The notes beneath the pieces are model-generated. The model was not told the origin of the DNA. It saw only the letters and a list, made by a program, of their open reading frames with translations, and did not search any database. Shown here piece by piece: positions 19,101 through 28,379 of a stretch of DNA of 64,000 nucleotides; within the stretch, counting starts at the first letter, position 1; every line of letters begins with the position of its first letter. Location of the stretch: contig NZ_CP052766.1 in the NCBI RefSeq assembly GCF_002499975.2, positions 1,240,001 to 1,304,000 on the forward strand, read 5' to 3'. Position numbers and translations under genes: made by a program. The DNA is from Alteromonas pelagimontana. Lineage in GTDB: Bacteria; Pseudomonadota; Gammaproteobacteria; Enterobacterales; Alteromonadaceae.

Positions 19101-19280
19101 TTCAACAATGTTCGCCGAAGCCCCGGTATAGTTGGTACTTACAGATACAATAGGAGGGTCGATGTCGGGGTACTCCCGCAGCGACAACATGGTCACAGCC
19201 ACAATACCGAAAATGACCAGCAGCAAGTTGAGTACCGATGCAAATACCGGTCTCTTTACTGAAATATCCGACAGCCACAT
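16173..19280 (-). pseudogene. RND efflux pump inner-membrane transporter, disrupted by two frameshifts
   Basis: Read from 19280 downwards, the frame encodes an HAE1/AcrB-type pump: MWLSDISVKRPVFASVLNLL, then the helices and VVDDAIVVLENIYRRIE. It stops at TAA (about 17793) right after an eight-A run. Skipping one A restores 55 codons (GFGNWVESHFKALEARYYG ... IAIWQLYERIP), and then a missing base in the Pro codon near 17638 again shifts the frame. From there the rest runs intact from FVPREDRGNFYIMMQAQEG to the C-terminus (MVMLIGLAAKNGILIVEFA). The repaired protein would be about 1,035 residues, the normal size. As written it cannot make a pump unless there are sequencing errors. It follows the equally broken membrane-fusion gene by 3 bp. 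Confidence 0.88.
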
Positions 19281-19283
19281 AGA

Positions 19284-20341
19284 CTATTCCTTTTGATCGT
19301 CAAGGACGCGAACAAGTGAATCATTGCGCACTCGAAGTGTACCCTCAGTTACCACCCGTTCGCCCGCTTGCAGTCCTTCGACCACCTGCACTAGACCGGG
19401 CTTACGCTCGCCAATCACTACTTCCCGCTGGCTAACCAGCTTATCTTTCACCACGAACACATATTGACGCTCCTGAGCCGGCACCAGCGCCTTTTCAGGA
19501 ATGACTAACGCCTATAAAACGCGCTTTTCAAGCGTTACCTGTAGTAACATTCCCGGTCGCAACCTAGCGTCAGGATTGTCAATGACTGCCCGTATCAGAA
19601 TTGAACGGGAGATTGGATCGACTCTGGAATCTACAGTGGCAATCTTTCCTTCAAACGTTTTGCCCGGATAAGCCACCGATGTCGCTATCACTCGCTGTCC
19701 AGGAGCCAGACTAGCAATGTGGCTTTCGGCCACGCTAAAATCCACTTTAATAATATCAATATCATCCAACGTGGTAATAACATCGGCCGGGCGTACTAAA
19801 GACCCTTTACTGATATTGCGAATGCCAAGATGCCAGAAAACGGCGCACGCACTTCCAGATCGCTGAGTTGCGCGTTCGCCACATCAAGTTGCGCCTTGAG
19901 CGTCTTCACCCGCGCCAGTTGCTCATCCAGAAGTTGCTCAGACGCGGCACTTGATTGAGCAAGATTACGCACCCGTTCGTACTGCCGCTCTGCTTCATTG
20001 ATATTGGCGGCAAGCTCTTCAACGCGGGCTCGCTCTTCTTTGTCGTTGAGCTGAACCAGAATCTGCCCGGCTTTGACGTTATCGCCATCATCAAAATTGA
20101 CCTGCGTTACCACATCGGTCTGTTGTGCGGTAATGGTCACCGATTCATTTGCTTTCGCAGTTCCCAGTGCTTCGATAGTAATGGGAAATTTCTGCGTCTG
20201 CACGGTTGTCACTCGCACTGGCGTGGCAAAAGTACTGTTGTCTTCCTTTGCCTGTTCCTGAGGAATGTTTAAATACACAACAAAGCCACCCAGCAGCAGC
20301 ACGCCTATCAGCAGCGGAGAAAATTTTGCACTCAAAGACAT
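19284..20341 (-). pseudogene. RND efflux membrane-fusion protein (HlyD/AcrA type), disrupted
   Basis: The first part (from 20341) shows a membrane anchor (LLIGVLLLGGFVVYLNI), the biotinyl-like half with VTQVNFDDGDNVKAGQILVQ, and a coiled coil, then loses frame near 19828. Adding one base after GIL restores IRNISKGSLVRPADVITTLD and joins the barrel part (DIIKVDFSVAESHIASLAPG). At 19512-19514 an in-frame TAG interrupts TLEKRVL/ALVIPEKALVPAQERQYV, after which the same frame runs to the end. So the gene has one frameshift and one nonsense codon. Its partner pump gene 3 bp downstream is also broken. No TolC-type gene or regulator lies beside them. Confidence 0.87.
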
Positions 20342-20445
20342 CGTTCATTCCTATCAATAAAAGGCGTAACCCATGTGTGTTTGGGTTTAATTTGGTGTAA
20401 CGCGCAGCATATTTGTATTATTTTTCATCTATTCTACCTGAACTT

Positions 20446-20541
20446 ATGACTCAAACCTTTCACTTATCAGGTATATTCGGAGTTTTAGCGCTTTTTGGCT
20501 GTGGCACCGAAGCTCCGCAGGCGCCTTTTAAGATGATTTAA
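20446..20541 (+). CDS. possible 31-residue lipoprotein (uncertain)
   Basis: The short frame reads MTQTFHLSGIFGVLALFGCG followed by TEAPQAPFKMI and stop. It looks like a lipoprotein signal with lipobox LFGC and a tiny mature part, similar in size to LptM-type lipoproteins. No clear ribosome site precedes it and the signal core is short, so it could be chance. The remaining gene-free stretch from 20342 to 20680 shows nothing else beyond presumed promoters of the broken efflux genes and of the aldolase gene. Confidence 0.25.
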   Translation: MTQTFHLSGIFGVLALFGCGTEAPQAPFKMI

Positions 20542-20680
20542 TATCAGTTAGAAACGCATTTATTGCCGCTAATGTTCCACCTGATTCGGAAAATGAATGA
20601 CTTAGAACATTCCGGAGTTGTTGACGGTGACGGGGTTTGATAATTTGTCTATCAACGTTAAAGAGTAAGAGTGAAAATTT

Positions 20681-21448
20681 GTGTTTGAACTTAAGCACTT
20701 TAGTATCAAAAACCGCGTATCAGCTGAAGAATGGCAGACGCGAGTAGATTTGGCTGCCTGCTACCGGCTTGTGGCGGATATGCGCTGGGGCGACCTGATT
20801 TACACGCATATTTCAGCGAAAGTGCCGGGTAGCCAGCATTATCTGGTAAATGCGTTTGGTCTCACTTTTGAAGAAGTGACGGCGTCCAATCTGGTAAAGG
20901 TAGATTTGCAAGGGAATATTCTAGACGATACACCCTACGCCATAAACCCGGCAGGGTTTACCATTCACAGTGCCATTCACGAAGTTCGCCCGGATGCTAA
21001 ATGTATTTTGCACTTACATACCAAAGCGACTATTGCCGTAGCGTCAGTAAAAGGAGGCCTTAAACCATGGAGTCAGTATTCATTGTTTTCGCTGCCTTCG
21101 CTGAGTTATCACCAATATGAAGGTCTGGCGGTGGATAACAGTGAACGTCAGCGTTTGCAGGAAGACCTGGGTGATACCAACCATATGCTGCTGCCCAATC
21201 ATGGCGGTTTAACTCTCGGGCCAACAGTAGGCGATGCATTTATGCGGTTTTATGATTTGGAACGCGCCTGTGAGATTCAGTTGGCGCTAATGCAGTCAGG
21301 GCAAGAGGTTATTGAAATTCCCGAAGCCATTGTAAAAGGCATTTATCAGCAAGCCAGTGTTGTACATTCCGGTGAAACGGGTGGCCAAAAAGCCTGGCCT
21401 GCCATGTTACGCAAAGCGTATAAACTTGACCCCACTTTTTGTGAATAG
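20681..21448 (+). CDS. class II aldolase/adducin family protein
   Basis: The 255-residue protein begins with GTG (GTGTTTGAACTT) and has the class II aldolase fold. DMRWGDLIYTHISAKVPG marks the substrate loop, HSAIHEVRPDAKCILHLHTKA carries the zinc His pair (HLH), and LLPNHGGLTLGPTVGDAF carries the third His. Members cleave or epimerise sugar phosphates, or act as decarboxylases, with zinc. It is the first of three same-strand genes with a dehydratase-like enolase-superfamily protein and a dienelactone hydrolase, which suggests sugar-acid or aromatic-lactone breakdown. The substrate is not readable. Confidence 0.82.
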   Translation: MFELKHFSIKNRVSAEEWQTRVDLAACYRLVADMRWGDLIYTHISAKVPGSQHYLVNAFGLTFEEVTASNLVKVDLQGNILDDTPYAINPAGFTIHSAIHEVRPDAKCILHLHTKATIAVASVKGGLKPWSQYSLFSLPSLSYHQYEGLAVDNSERQRLQEDLGDTNHMLLPNHGGLTLGPTVGDAFMRFYDLERACEIQLALMQSGQEVIEIPEAIVKGIYQQASVVHSGETGGQKAWPAMLRKAYKLDPTFCE

Positions 21449-21488
21449 CACCTTAACGCTGTTCGCTGATTTATTTCAGGACGATTAA

Positions 21489-22676
21489 ATGAAAGTTACC
21501 AAAGTAGAGATTTTTGATACCCATTGCCCCAAACGCCCCGCCTGGAACCCGGTGTTTGTGCGTGTGTTTACGGATGAGGGAATTCACGGTACCGGTGAGG
21601 CGGGTTTGGCATACGACTTGGGCCACAGCGCCGCTGCTCATATGGTGAAAGAAATAGCCGAAGCCATGTTAATTGGGTGGGACCCATTTAACACCGAAGG
21701 GCTGTGGGGCCGCATGTTGCGGGAAAGCTTCTGGGGTTTAGGCGGCGGTCCGGTGATTTATTCAGCCATGAGCGCGATAGATACCGCGCTATGGGATATT
21801 CGCGGCAAAGCGCTGGGTGTGCCGGTATATCAACTATTGGGCGGTAAAACCAACGGCAAATTGCGCTGTTACGCCAGCCAACTTCAATTCGATTGGGACA
21901 AAGAAGTCACCAAACTTAATAAGCCAGCCGATTACGCCAGAGCAACAGAAAAAGCATTGAAGGACGGGTACGACGCAGTAAAAGTCGACCCCATTGTTTA
22001 CGATAAAGATGGCGTTACCCACTATGATCGCACCAAAATATTTACCCGCCCAGAGCTAAAATTATTTAAGGCCCGGTTGCAGGCTATCCGCGATACTATG
22101 GGCGATGACGGCGATATTATTTTCGAATGTCACAGTTTATTAGGGGCCACTACCGCCATTCAGCTGGGTGAAATTGTAGAAGAAATTGGCTGCATGTACT
22201 ACGAAGAGCCGGTGAATTATCTTAATGCCAAACTGCACGATAAAGTAGCAAAGCGGGTAAATGTTCCTATCGCCGGTGGTGAACGCTTATACAACCGCTG
22301 GGGTGTGCGGCCATATCTTGAAGATCAGTCTCTGGATGTACTCCAGCCAGATATCGGTCTTTGTGGCGGCTTCACCGAAACCAAAAAAGTATGTGACTAC
22401 GCCGATATTTATGATGTGCGTATTCAGGCGCACGTATGTGGTGGCCCTGTGGCTACAGCTGCCAGTTTGCATTTGGAAACGGCTATTCCTAATTTCTTAA
22501 TTCACGAGCATCATACCTATGCCATTAAAGACTGGAACCGTGAATTGTGCATTCAGGATCCGCAGCCGGTGAATGGATATATTGAGGTATCGGAAGAACC
22601 GGGTATTGGCATAGAATTAAACGATGAAGTCATTTACCGTTCGCCGCATATGACTGTAACCGAGCTTAAGGCTTAA
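21489..22676 (+). CDS. enolase-superfamily (mandelate racemase/MLE) sugar-acid dehydratase-like protein
   Basis: The 395-residue protein has an N-terminal capping domain and a modified TIM barrel. Visible catalytic residues are K165 and D167 in AVKVDP, metal ligands E213 (FECHS), E239 (EEPVN) and E265 (GGERLY), and likely acid/base residues H215 and H315 (QAHVCGGPVA). The His pair resembles galactonate-dehydratase-type members of the mandelate racemase subgroup, so dehydration of an acid sugar is the best guess. It lies 40 bp after the class II aldolase, which could cleave the resulting keto-deoxy acid. The specific substrate cannot be named. Confidence 0.85.
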   Translation: MKVTKVEIFDTHCPKRPAWNPVFVRVFTDEGIHGTGEAGLAYDLGHSAAAHMVKEIAEAMLIGWDPFNTEGLWGRMLRESFWGLGGGPVIYSAMSAIDTALWDIRGKALGVPVYQLLGGKTNGKLRCYASQLQFDWDKEVTKLNKPADYARATEKALKDGYDAVKVDPIVYDKDGVTHYDRTKIFTRPELKLFKARLQAIRDTMGDDGDIIFECHSLLGATTAIQLGEIVEEIGCMYYEEPVNYLNAKLHDKVAKRVNVPIAGGERLYNRWGVRPYLEDQSLDVLQPDIGLCGGFTETKKVCDYADIYDVRIQAHVCGGPVATAASLHLETAIPNFLIHEHHTYAIKDWNRELCIQDPQPVNGYIEVSEEPGIGIELNDEVIYRSPHMTVTELKA

Positions 22677-22792
22677 TTAGTTTATAAAAGCTGCGTCAGC
22701 GGGTTTTTCGCGGCTATTTCGCGCCTTTGCGTTAATACCCAATGCAAACGCCAGATTACAGGCAAGTTTAACTCTAAAGAGATTCCAACTAT

Positions 22793-23536
22793 ATGCAGAT
22801 CATTCAGGAAACGAAAGACCTGACCACTCCTACAGGCACCATGCGCTGCTATATCTACCGTCCTAATGCCACTGGTCGGTTTCCTGCTATTATCTTTTAC
22901 TCTGAAATATTTCAGCATACGGCGCCTATCGGTCGTTCCGCAGCAACAATGGCTTCTCACGGTTTTGTGGTAGTGGTGCCGGAAGTTTTTCATGAGCTGA
23001 ATCCTATTGGCACCGTGCTTGGCTACGATGATGCAGGAAAAGAGAAAGGCAATAACGACAAATGGCAAAAGCCGCTTGCTGATCATGATCAAGATACAAA
23101 AGCATTGGTCAACTATTGTCAGCAGGCTGACTATTGCACAGGTAACGTCGGCGCCATGGGCGTATGTTTGGGCGGTCATCTGGCGTATCGTGCTGCTCTA
23201 CACCCTGACGTTAAAGCCGCTTTTTGTCTCTATGCTACAGATATTCACAGCCATGCCCTGCCCGCCCCAGAGCAGGAACAAAGCTTAACCCGCATGAACG
23301 AGATCCAAGGTGAGGTATTTTTTGTTTGGGGCAAGCAGGATCCGCACGTACCTCAGGAAGGACGGCTGGCGATCTATCAGCAGTGCCTTAGTACCGGCAT
23401 CAACTATCAATGGCTGGAAGTTAATGCCGTGCACGCCTTTATGCGTGATGAAGGTGAAAGATATGACGGAGCCTTAGCATTGCAAATGTACCAACAAGCA
23501 GTCGCATTTTTCCAACGCCTCCTTTTCGCTGTTTAA
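22793..23536 (+). CDS. dienelactone hydrolase family protein
   Basis: The 247-residue alpha/beta hydrolase has the Cys nucleophile motif GVCLGGH (C125), a Glu-rich active-site strand (IIFYSEIFQH), the Asp in WGKQDPHVPQEGR and the catalytic His in VNAVHAFMRDEG. Classical family members open dienelactones in chloroaromatic breakdown; many others hydrolyse lactones or esters of unknown type. It follows the dehydratase-like gene by 116 bp on the same strand and may hydrolyse a lactone in the same pathway. Length is normal. Confidence 0.88.
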   Translation: MQIIQETKDLTTPTGTMRCYIYRPNATGRFPAIIFYSEIFQHTAPIGRSAATMASHGFVVVVPEVFHELNPIGTVLGYDDAGKEKGNNDKWQKPLADHDQDTKALVNYCQQADYCTGNVGAMGVCLGGHLAYRAALHPDVKAAFCLYATDIHSHALPAPEQEQSLTRMNEIQGEVFFVWGKQDPHVPQEGRLAIYQQCLSTGINYQWLEVNAVHAFMRDEGERYDGALALQMYQQAVAFFQRLLFAV

Positions 23537-23630
23537 CAGAAGCCGAAGCTAACAACAGGGTTATTTAACTCGCAAGGTGAAACCGCCTGTTTTAAAATTG
23601 AGTCTTTGAATACAGTCTTGGGTGTTGTTG

Positions 23631-26476
23631 GTGCAAGAAAACTCTCTTCTCTTTTTTCCTGACGCTGATATTCAGTCCGTCACAACAATTTTTGTAGCAT
23701 ATTTCCGAAGCCGTTGTGCTTATTGACGCCAACTGGAACCTAAGTTACGTAAATTTGAGCGCAAGTCTTGCTCCCTCCGTAAGTCGTGAAGACATGATGG
23801 GCGAAAATATTTTTAAAATCTTCCCTGCTATCGTCACCCCCCCCTTTTGAAGAGACCTACCGTAGGGTAATGCGAACCCGTGAAGCCGAAACGGTAGAGG
23901 CGAACTACCCTGTTCATAGCACGTGGAACAGAGTCAATGTATTCCCGCTGCAGACCGGCGGAATTGGCTTGGTTATTCAGGAAAAACCTGCTGATAAACG
24001 TATGAAGTTAATTGCGGAAAGCCAAAGCAACGCTATGGGCCTTGCGCTTGCAGGGGCGTCTTTAGAAGACGTGCTGGATATACTTGTACTGACAGTGGAA
24101 AAAAATGCTGGTCACAAAGTGTACGCTTCCATTTTATTGGTAAGTGATAATCAGCAATTTCTTCAGCATGGCGCAGCACCGAGTTTACCCGACTACTATT
24201 GTAAGGCCATTGATGGTATTGAAATTGAAGACAACTTAGGAGCCTGCGGCACCACCGCCTAGCGCGGCCAATATACAGCAACCGAAGATATTGCCACAGA
24301 TCCACGTTGGGCGTTATTTGCTGATTTAGCCATAAAGGCGGGTTTACATGCTTGCTGGTCTATTCCCATTTTTTCTACTGAGAATAAATCTGTACTGGGA
24401 ACATTTGCGGTTTATTATCCCCAGCCCCAAAAGCCGATAGAAGCGGATCGTAAAATTGTGGAAGTGCTTTCCCGTACTGCAGCGATAGTCATTGAAAAAG
24501 AAAAGGAAGCGCGAGCGCGTAAACAGGCTGAGCAGGCGCTGTTGCAAGGCACTGAAAGCTTAAACAAGCAGCGCCGTCTGTATGAAGCCGCAATATCTAA
24601 TACACCTGACTTTATTTACGTCTTCAATCTTGAAGGCCGTTTTACCTATGTGAATGATGCGTTGCTTGAGTCATGGGGGCGGACGTGGGAAGAGGCTATT
24701 GGAAAAACCTGTCTCGAGTTGGGTTACGAGCAATGGCACGCAGATATGCACATGCGCGAACTTGAGCAGGTAATCAAAACCCGAAAGCCAATTCGTGGTG
24801 ATGTTCCATTTACTGGCGCTAATGGTAGAAGAATATATGATTATATCTTTGTACCCGTTATTGGTGACAACGGCGAGATAGAGGCTATAGCCGGTACCAC
24901 AAGAGATGTAACAGAAAGACGTCAAGCCGAAGAAAATGCCCGAAAAGCAGAAGAGCGGCAACGTTTGGCTCTTGAAGCCTCGCACGGATTCGGAATTTGG
25001 GAATGGGACGTTAAAAACAATATTTTTACGGCCGATGAACGTTTAGGTTGCCTATTTGGCCTAAGCCCCGAAGAAACCCGAATGGGTATTCCTATTGAAA
25101 AAGTGCTGCTGTCAATTCATGAAGACGATATCGATCGCATTAAACAACATATAGAAGAAAAAGTCAGAGACGGTGGTCAATATAGTGAAGAATATCGCAT
25201 TCGTCAGACAGATGGCAGCGTACGCTGGGGGTCATTTAAAGGCCGTGTCGTTCGCGATGACAACGGGGAAGCAGTTAAGTTTCCCGGAGTAGGCGTCGAT
25301 ATTACCGGTGAGAAAAATGCGATTCTGGCTCTGCAGGAGGCTGATCGCAAAAAAGACGAATTTCTTGCCACACTGGCTCATGAATTACGTAATCCGCTGG
25401 CTCCTATTCGTAATGCGCTACATATTTTAAAGTCGCAGAGCGCATCCCATCTTCACCAAAAAAATGCTCACCATTTAATTGAAAAGCAAGTAACCCAAAT
25501 GGTTCGGCTGGTGGATGATTTGATGGATGTCTCCCGGATCACCCGCGGAAAAATAAACCTTTCGACATCGGTATTTAACATTGAAGAGGCTTTAATCGCT
25601 GCCATAGAAACCATTCAGCCGCTAATCGATGAACGGCAACATCAATTAACTGTTAATAGTGCAGAGGAACCTGTCTTTGTGCACGGTGATCTGGTGCGGC
25701 TATCGCAGGTGTTTGCCAATATTCTTAATAATGCCGCAAAATACACGGGCATCAACGGCAGTATTACGGTTGAAGTAACTACCACACAAGATGCGGTCAA
25801 TATCGCGATTGCAGATGACGGCGCCGGTATTCCAGCGGATATGTTGCCTAATATATTCGATATGTTTTCGCAGGTAGACGATTCGCTGGAACATGCTCAA
25901 GGCGGCCTTGGCATCGGCTTGACGCTGGTTCAACAGTTAGTGGCACTACATGATGGAGAAATCCGGGCCACCAGCGATGGTTTGGGAAAAGGTTCGTGCT
26001 TTACTGTAAATCTACCCCGTTGCTCAGCGCCTGCTGAAACGGCTGAGCACAATACAGCCTCAGAACCTGACGACAAAGCGTCTCTACTGCCGGTTAATGT
26101 TCTTATTGTAGACGATAATCAAGACGCAGCCGTTACCATGGCCTGGATTCTGGAAGCCATGGATTATCGTGTCGAAGTGGCGGAAGATGCCACCGAAGCG
26201 TTACAGATGGTAGAGCAATTTACGCCTGACCTTGCGCTGCTTGATATTGGTTTGCCAGGCATGAATGGCTATGACTTATGCGTAGCCTTGAAGAAAAACC
26301 CGGCCTTGGCCCACACTATGTTTGTTGCCCAAACGGGCTGGGGGCAGCCAGAACATATTGAACGTTCAAAAGCGAGCGGTTTCAGTTACCATTTGGTCAA
26401 GCCGGTAAATATGTCTGAAATTAAACCGTTGTTAGAGGAAGTTAAGCAAATACTAGCGCAACAACCAAAGCATTAA
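23631..26476 (+). pseudogene. hybrid sensor histidine kinase (PAS-GAF-PAS-PAS-HisKA-HATPase-REC), N-terminal part disrupted
   Basis: The C-terminal two-thirds are intact: two PAS segments (ISNTPDFIYVFNLEGRFTYV and IWEWDVKNNIFTADERLG), the HisKA box FLATLAHELRNPLAPIRNAL with the phospho-His, HATPase motifs (NILNNAAKYTG, DDGAGIPADM, GGLGIGLTLV), and a REC domain (VLIVDDNQDAAV, Asp in LALLDIGLPGMNG, Lys in LVKPVN). The N-terminal PAS and GAF parts contain a frame break near 23,695, another at a C8T4 run near 23,845 (one T too many), and a TAG at 24260-24262 where GTTAYRGQYTA is expected. An internal start could still make the kinase core from about 24458, without the GAF domain. No cognate regulator gene is adjacent. 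Confidence 0.85.
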
Positions 26477-26546
26477 TGATTGTTGAAGCGGCTCCGTGAA
26501 TTGCTATGCAACTATGGTGAATCGTGAAAGAGCTTATAACTGCAGG

Positions 26547-27392
26547 TCAATTAAACTGGTACCAATGCCGTGTATTTTCTCTTAACAAGGCTTGCTGATG
26601 CTGTGGCAGCGTCAAAGCAAGATAGGTTGCCCACTGTGCCTGATAGGAACCTCGCCACAAGCACAACGGAAAATTGCTTCCCAACATAATTCGCTCTGTC
26701 GGCACAACAGCCTGTACAGCATTCAACGCTCTGGTTACAGTGTCAGCATGCCACTGCCGCTTTACCATCTCCCAGCCAGATAACTTAATAGCGGCATGAG
26801 GGTACGCAGTAATCTTGGCTAAATTGTGCTGCCAGCGTTCAAATTCATTCCCTCCTTCGGGGATGAAGCCGGTATGATTTATAATAATCCGCAGTCCGTC
26901 TGCTGACTCGCAGAGGGAAAGAAGCGCATTGACCGCTGCCGTATCCGCAAGGGCGAACTGCGCATCGAAGCTCAGCCCCCTCTCTGCCAGTAACTTAAAA
27001 TTATCGCTCATACCCGGCCGCGTTAATATTGTCTGCGCTTGATCATCCAGAATGTGTCTTACACCGGCCACGCTGTTACGCTCAGCCAAGGCCAGCACGT
27101 CGCTTTCAAAGCTAGCAGCACACAAATCCACGCCCCCTACGCTACGAAAAGGTAACGTGCAGTGACTTTCCAGCCAGTCTACTTCGCGCCAGGGCTTGTG
27201 ATTGTCGAATCCCGTTTCAATATGGACAAACCCAGCCAGGGTTAAATTATCGCTTAAACGTAAGTCCGCTTCACAAAACGATTGAGCAATGTCGGCTTTA
27301 TCTGGCCAGAAGGGAGGATTGTGTTCTTTTAGCCAATGATAGTCGCCTTGTGCCAAATCAAACAAATGAAGGTGTGAGTCGATAATTTCCAT
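26547..27392 (-). CDS. amidohydrolase family protein, lactonase-like (fuconolactonase type)
   Basis: The 281-residue TIM-barrel protein starts MEIIDSHLHLFDLAQGDYHW, with the metal-binding HxH, and has IIINHTGFIP, AIKLSGWEM and the closing MLGSNFPLCLWRGSY. This is the COG3618 layout, which includes L-fucono- and L-rhamnono-lactonases and 2-pyrone-4,6-dicarboxylate lactonase. It probably opens a sugar-acid lactone. It lies 8 bp after an SDR gene, so the two form an operon: dehydrogenase makes a lactone, lactonase opens it. The exact sugar is unknown; an L-fucose-like pathway is one option. Confidence 0.8.
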   Translation of the reverse strand: MEIIDSHLHLFDLAQGDYHWLKEHNPPFWPDKADIAQSFCEADLRLSDNLTLAGFVHIETGFDNHKPWREVDWLESHCTLPFRSVGGVDLCAASFESDVLALAERNSVAGVRHILDDQAQTILTRPGMSDNFKLLAERGLSFDAQFALADTAAVNALLSLCESADGLRIIINHTGFIPEGGNEFERWQHNLAKITAYPHAAIKLSGWEMVKRQWHADTVTRALNAVQAVVPTERIMLGSNFPLCLWRGSYQAQWATYLALTLPQHQQALLRENTRHWYQFN

Positions 27393-27400
27393 TATTTCAC

Positions 27401-28150
27401 CTATTGAGCGGTGTAGCCGCCATCAATTACCTGCAAACTGCCGGTAATGAAACTGGCTTTGTCACTGGCCAAAAACAGTACAAGCTCGGCAACCTCTTCC
27501 GGTTGGCCTAATCTTCCCAACGGTTGCTCAGCCGCTTCGCTGGCATGGACATCGGCTTCATTCGCACCCGATGCTGCCACATAGTTATCAATGGCATTAT
27601 GGTAAAGCGGCGTCTCGATGGTGCCGGGACATACAGCGTTTGCGCGAATGCCAAATTCGGCATAATCCAATGCGGTAGTTCTGGCAATAGAGGCGAGCGC
27701 TGATTTACTGAGATTATAGGCAAAGGAGCGGCGCTTGCCCACGATAGCCTGATCAGAAGACATCAGCACAATCGCTCCTTTTCTTTGCGCTTTCATAGCC
27801 GGCAGCGCTGCCCTCACTGCTGCATAAGCGCCTTTAACGTTGATACCGAATATCCGATCTAGTTCTGCTTCTGACGTCTCTTCAATGGTCGCTGAAACAT
27901 GAATACCGGCGTTAGAAACTAACGCATCAATTTTTCCGACGTCCTCAACTACTTGCTGGATACGCACAGCAACCTCATCACAATGAGCCACGTCACAGGG
28001 TAACCAATAGCCGTTTTCGACGGGCTGGGCAAAATCCTGCAGATCCAGATTAAATACGCGATACCCCTGGCGGGAAAACGCTCTGCATATCGCCAAACCG
28101 ATCCCATGACTACCGCCGGTTACTACGCATATAGGAAAAGATTGTGACAT
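27401..28150 (-). CDS. SDR family oxidoreductase
   Basis: The 249-residue classical short-chain dehydrogenase has the TGGSHGIG cofactor loop, NNAG-type SNAGI, the catalytic Ser (MSSDQA), the YNLSK motif (Y and K), and CPGTIETPLY. An acidic residue at the end of strand 2 (NLDLQD) suggests NAD(H). It resembles 2-keto-3-deoxy-fuconate or sugar dehydrogenases and is followed by a lactonase-like gene. GAGGAG precedes the ATG. The family is sure; the substrate is inference. Confidence 0.87.
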   Translation of the reverse strand: MSQSFPICVVTGGSHGIGLAICRAFSRQGYRVFNLDLQDFAQPVENGYWLPCDVAHCDEVAVRIQQVVEDVGKIDALVSNAGIHVSATIEETSEAELDRIFGINVKGAYAAVRAALPAMKAQRKGAIVLMSSDQAIVGKRRSFAYNLSKSALASIARTTALDYAEFGIRANAVCPGTIETPLYHNAIDNYVAASGANEADVHASEAAEQPLGRLGQPEEVAELVLFLASDKASFITGSLQVIDGGYTAQ

Positions 28151-28379
28151 AGCTCCTCGCTTCTAACTTTTCTTAAAGAAGCAGAATGCCAAGGCTGTAA
28201 ATAATTGCAAGGCAGAGATGCGGTTTAAGGAAACAAACTCAAGCTGAGAGCACACATCAATGCGCGCTGGTGTTATGTAATGGCGTATTAATAATGAACC
28301 AATCCAAGATGGTATTGAGCGCCGATGTATGGCTATAATGTCATCGAATTCAAACAACCGTTTTAAAATGGAGTAAGCC

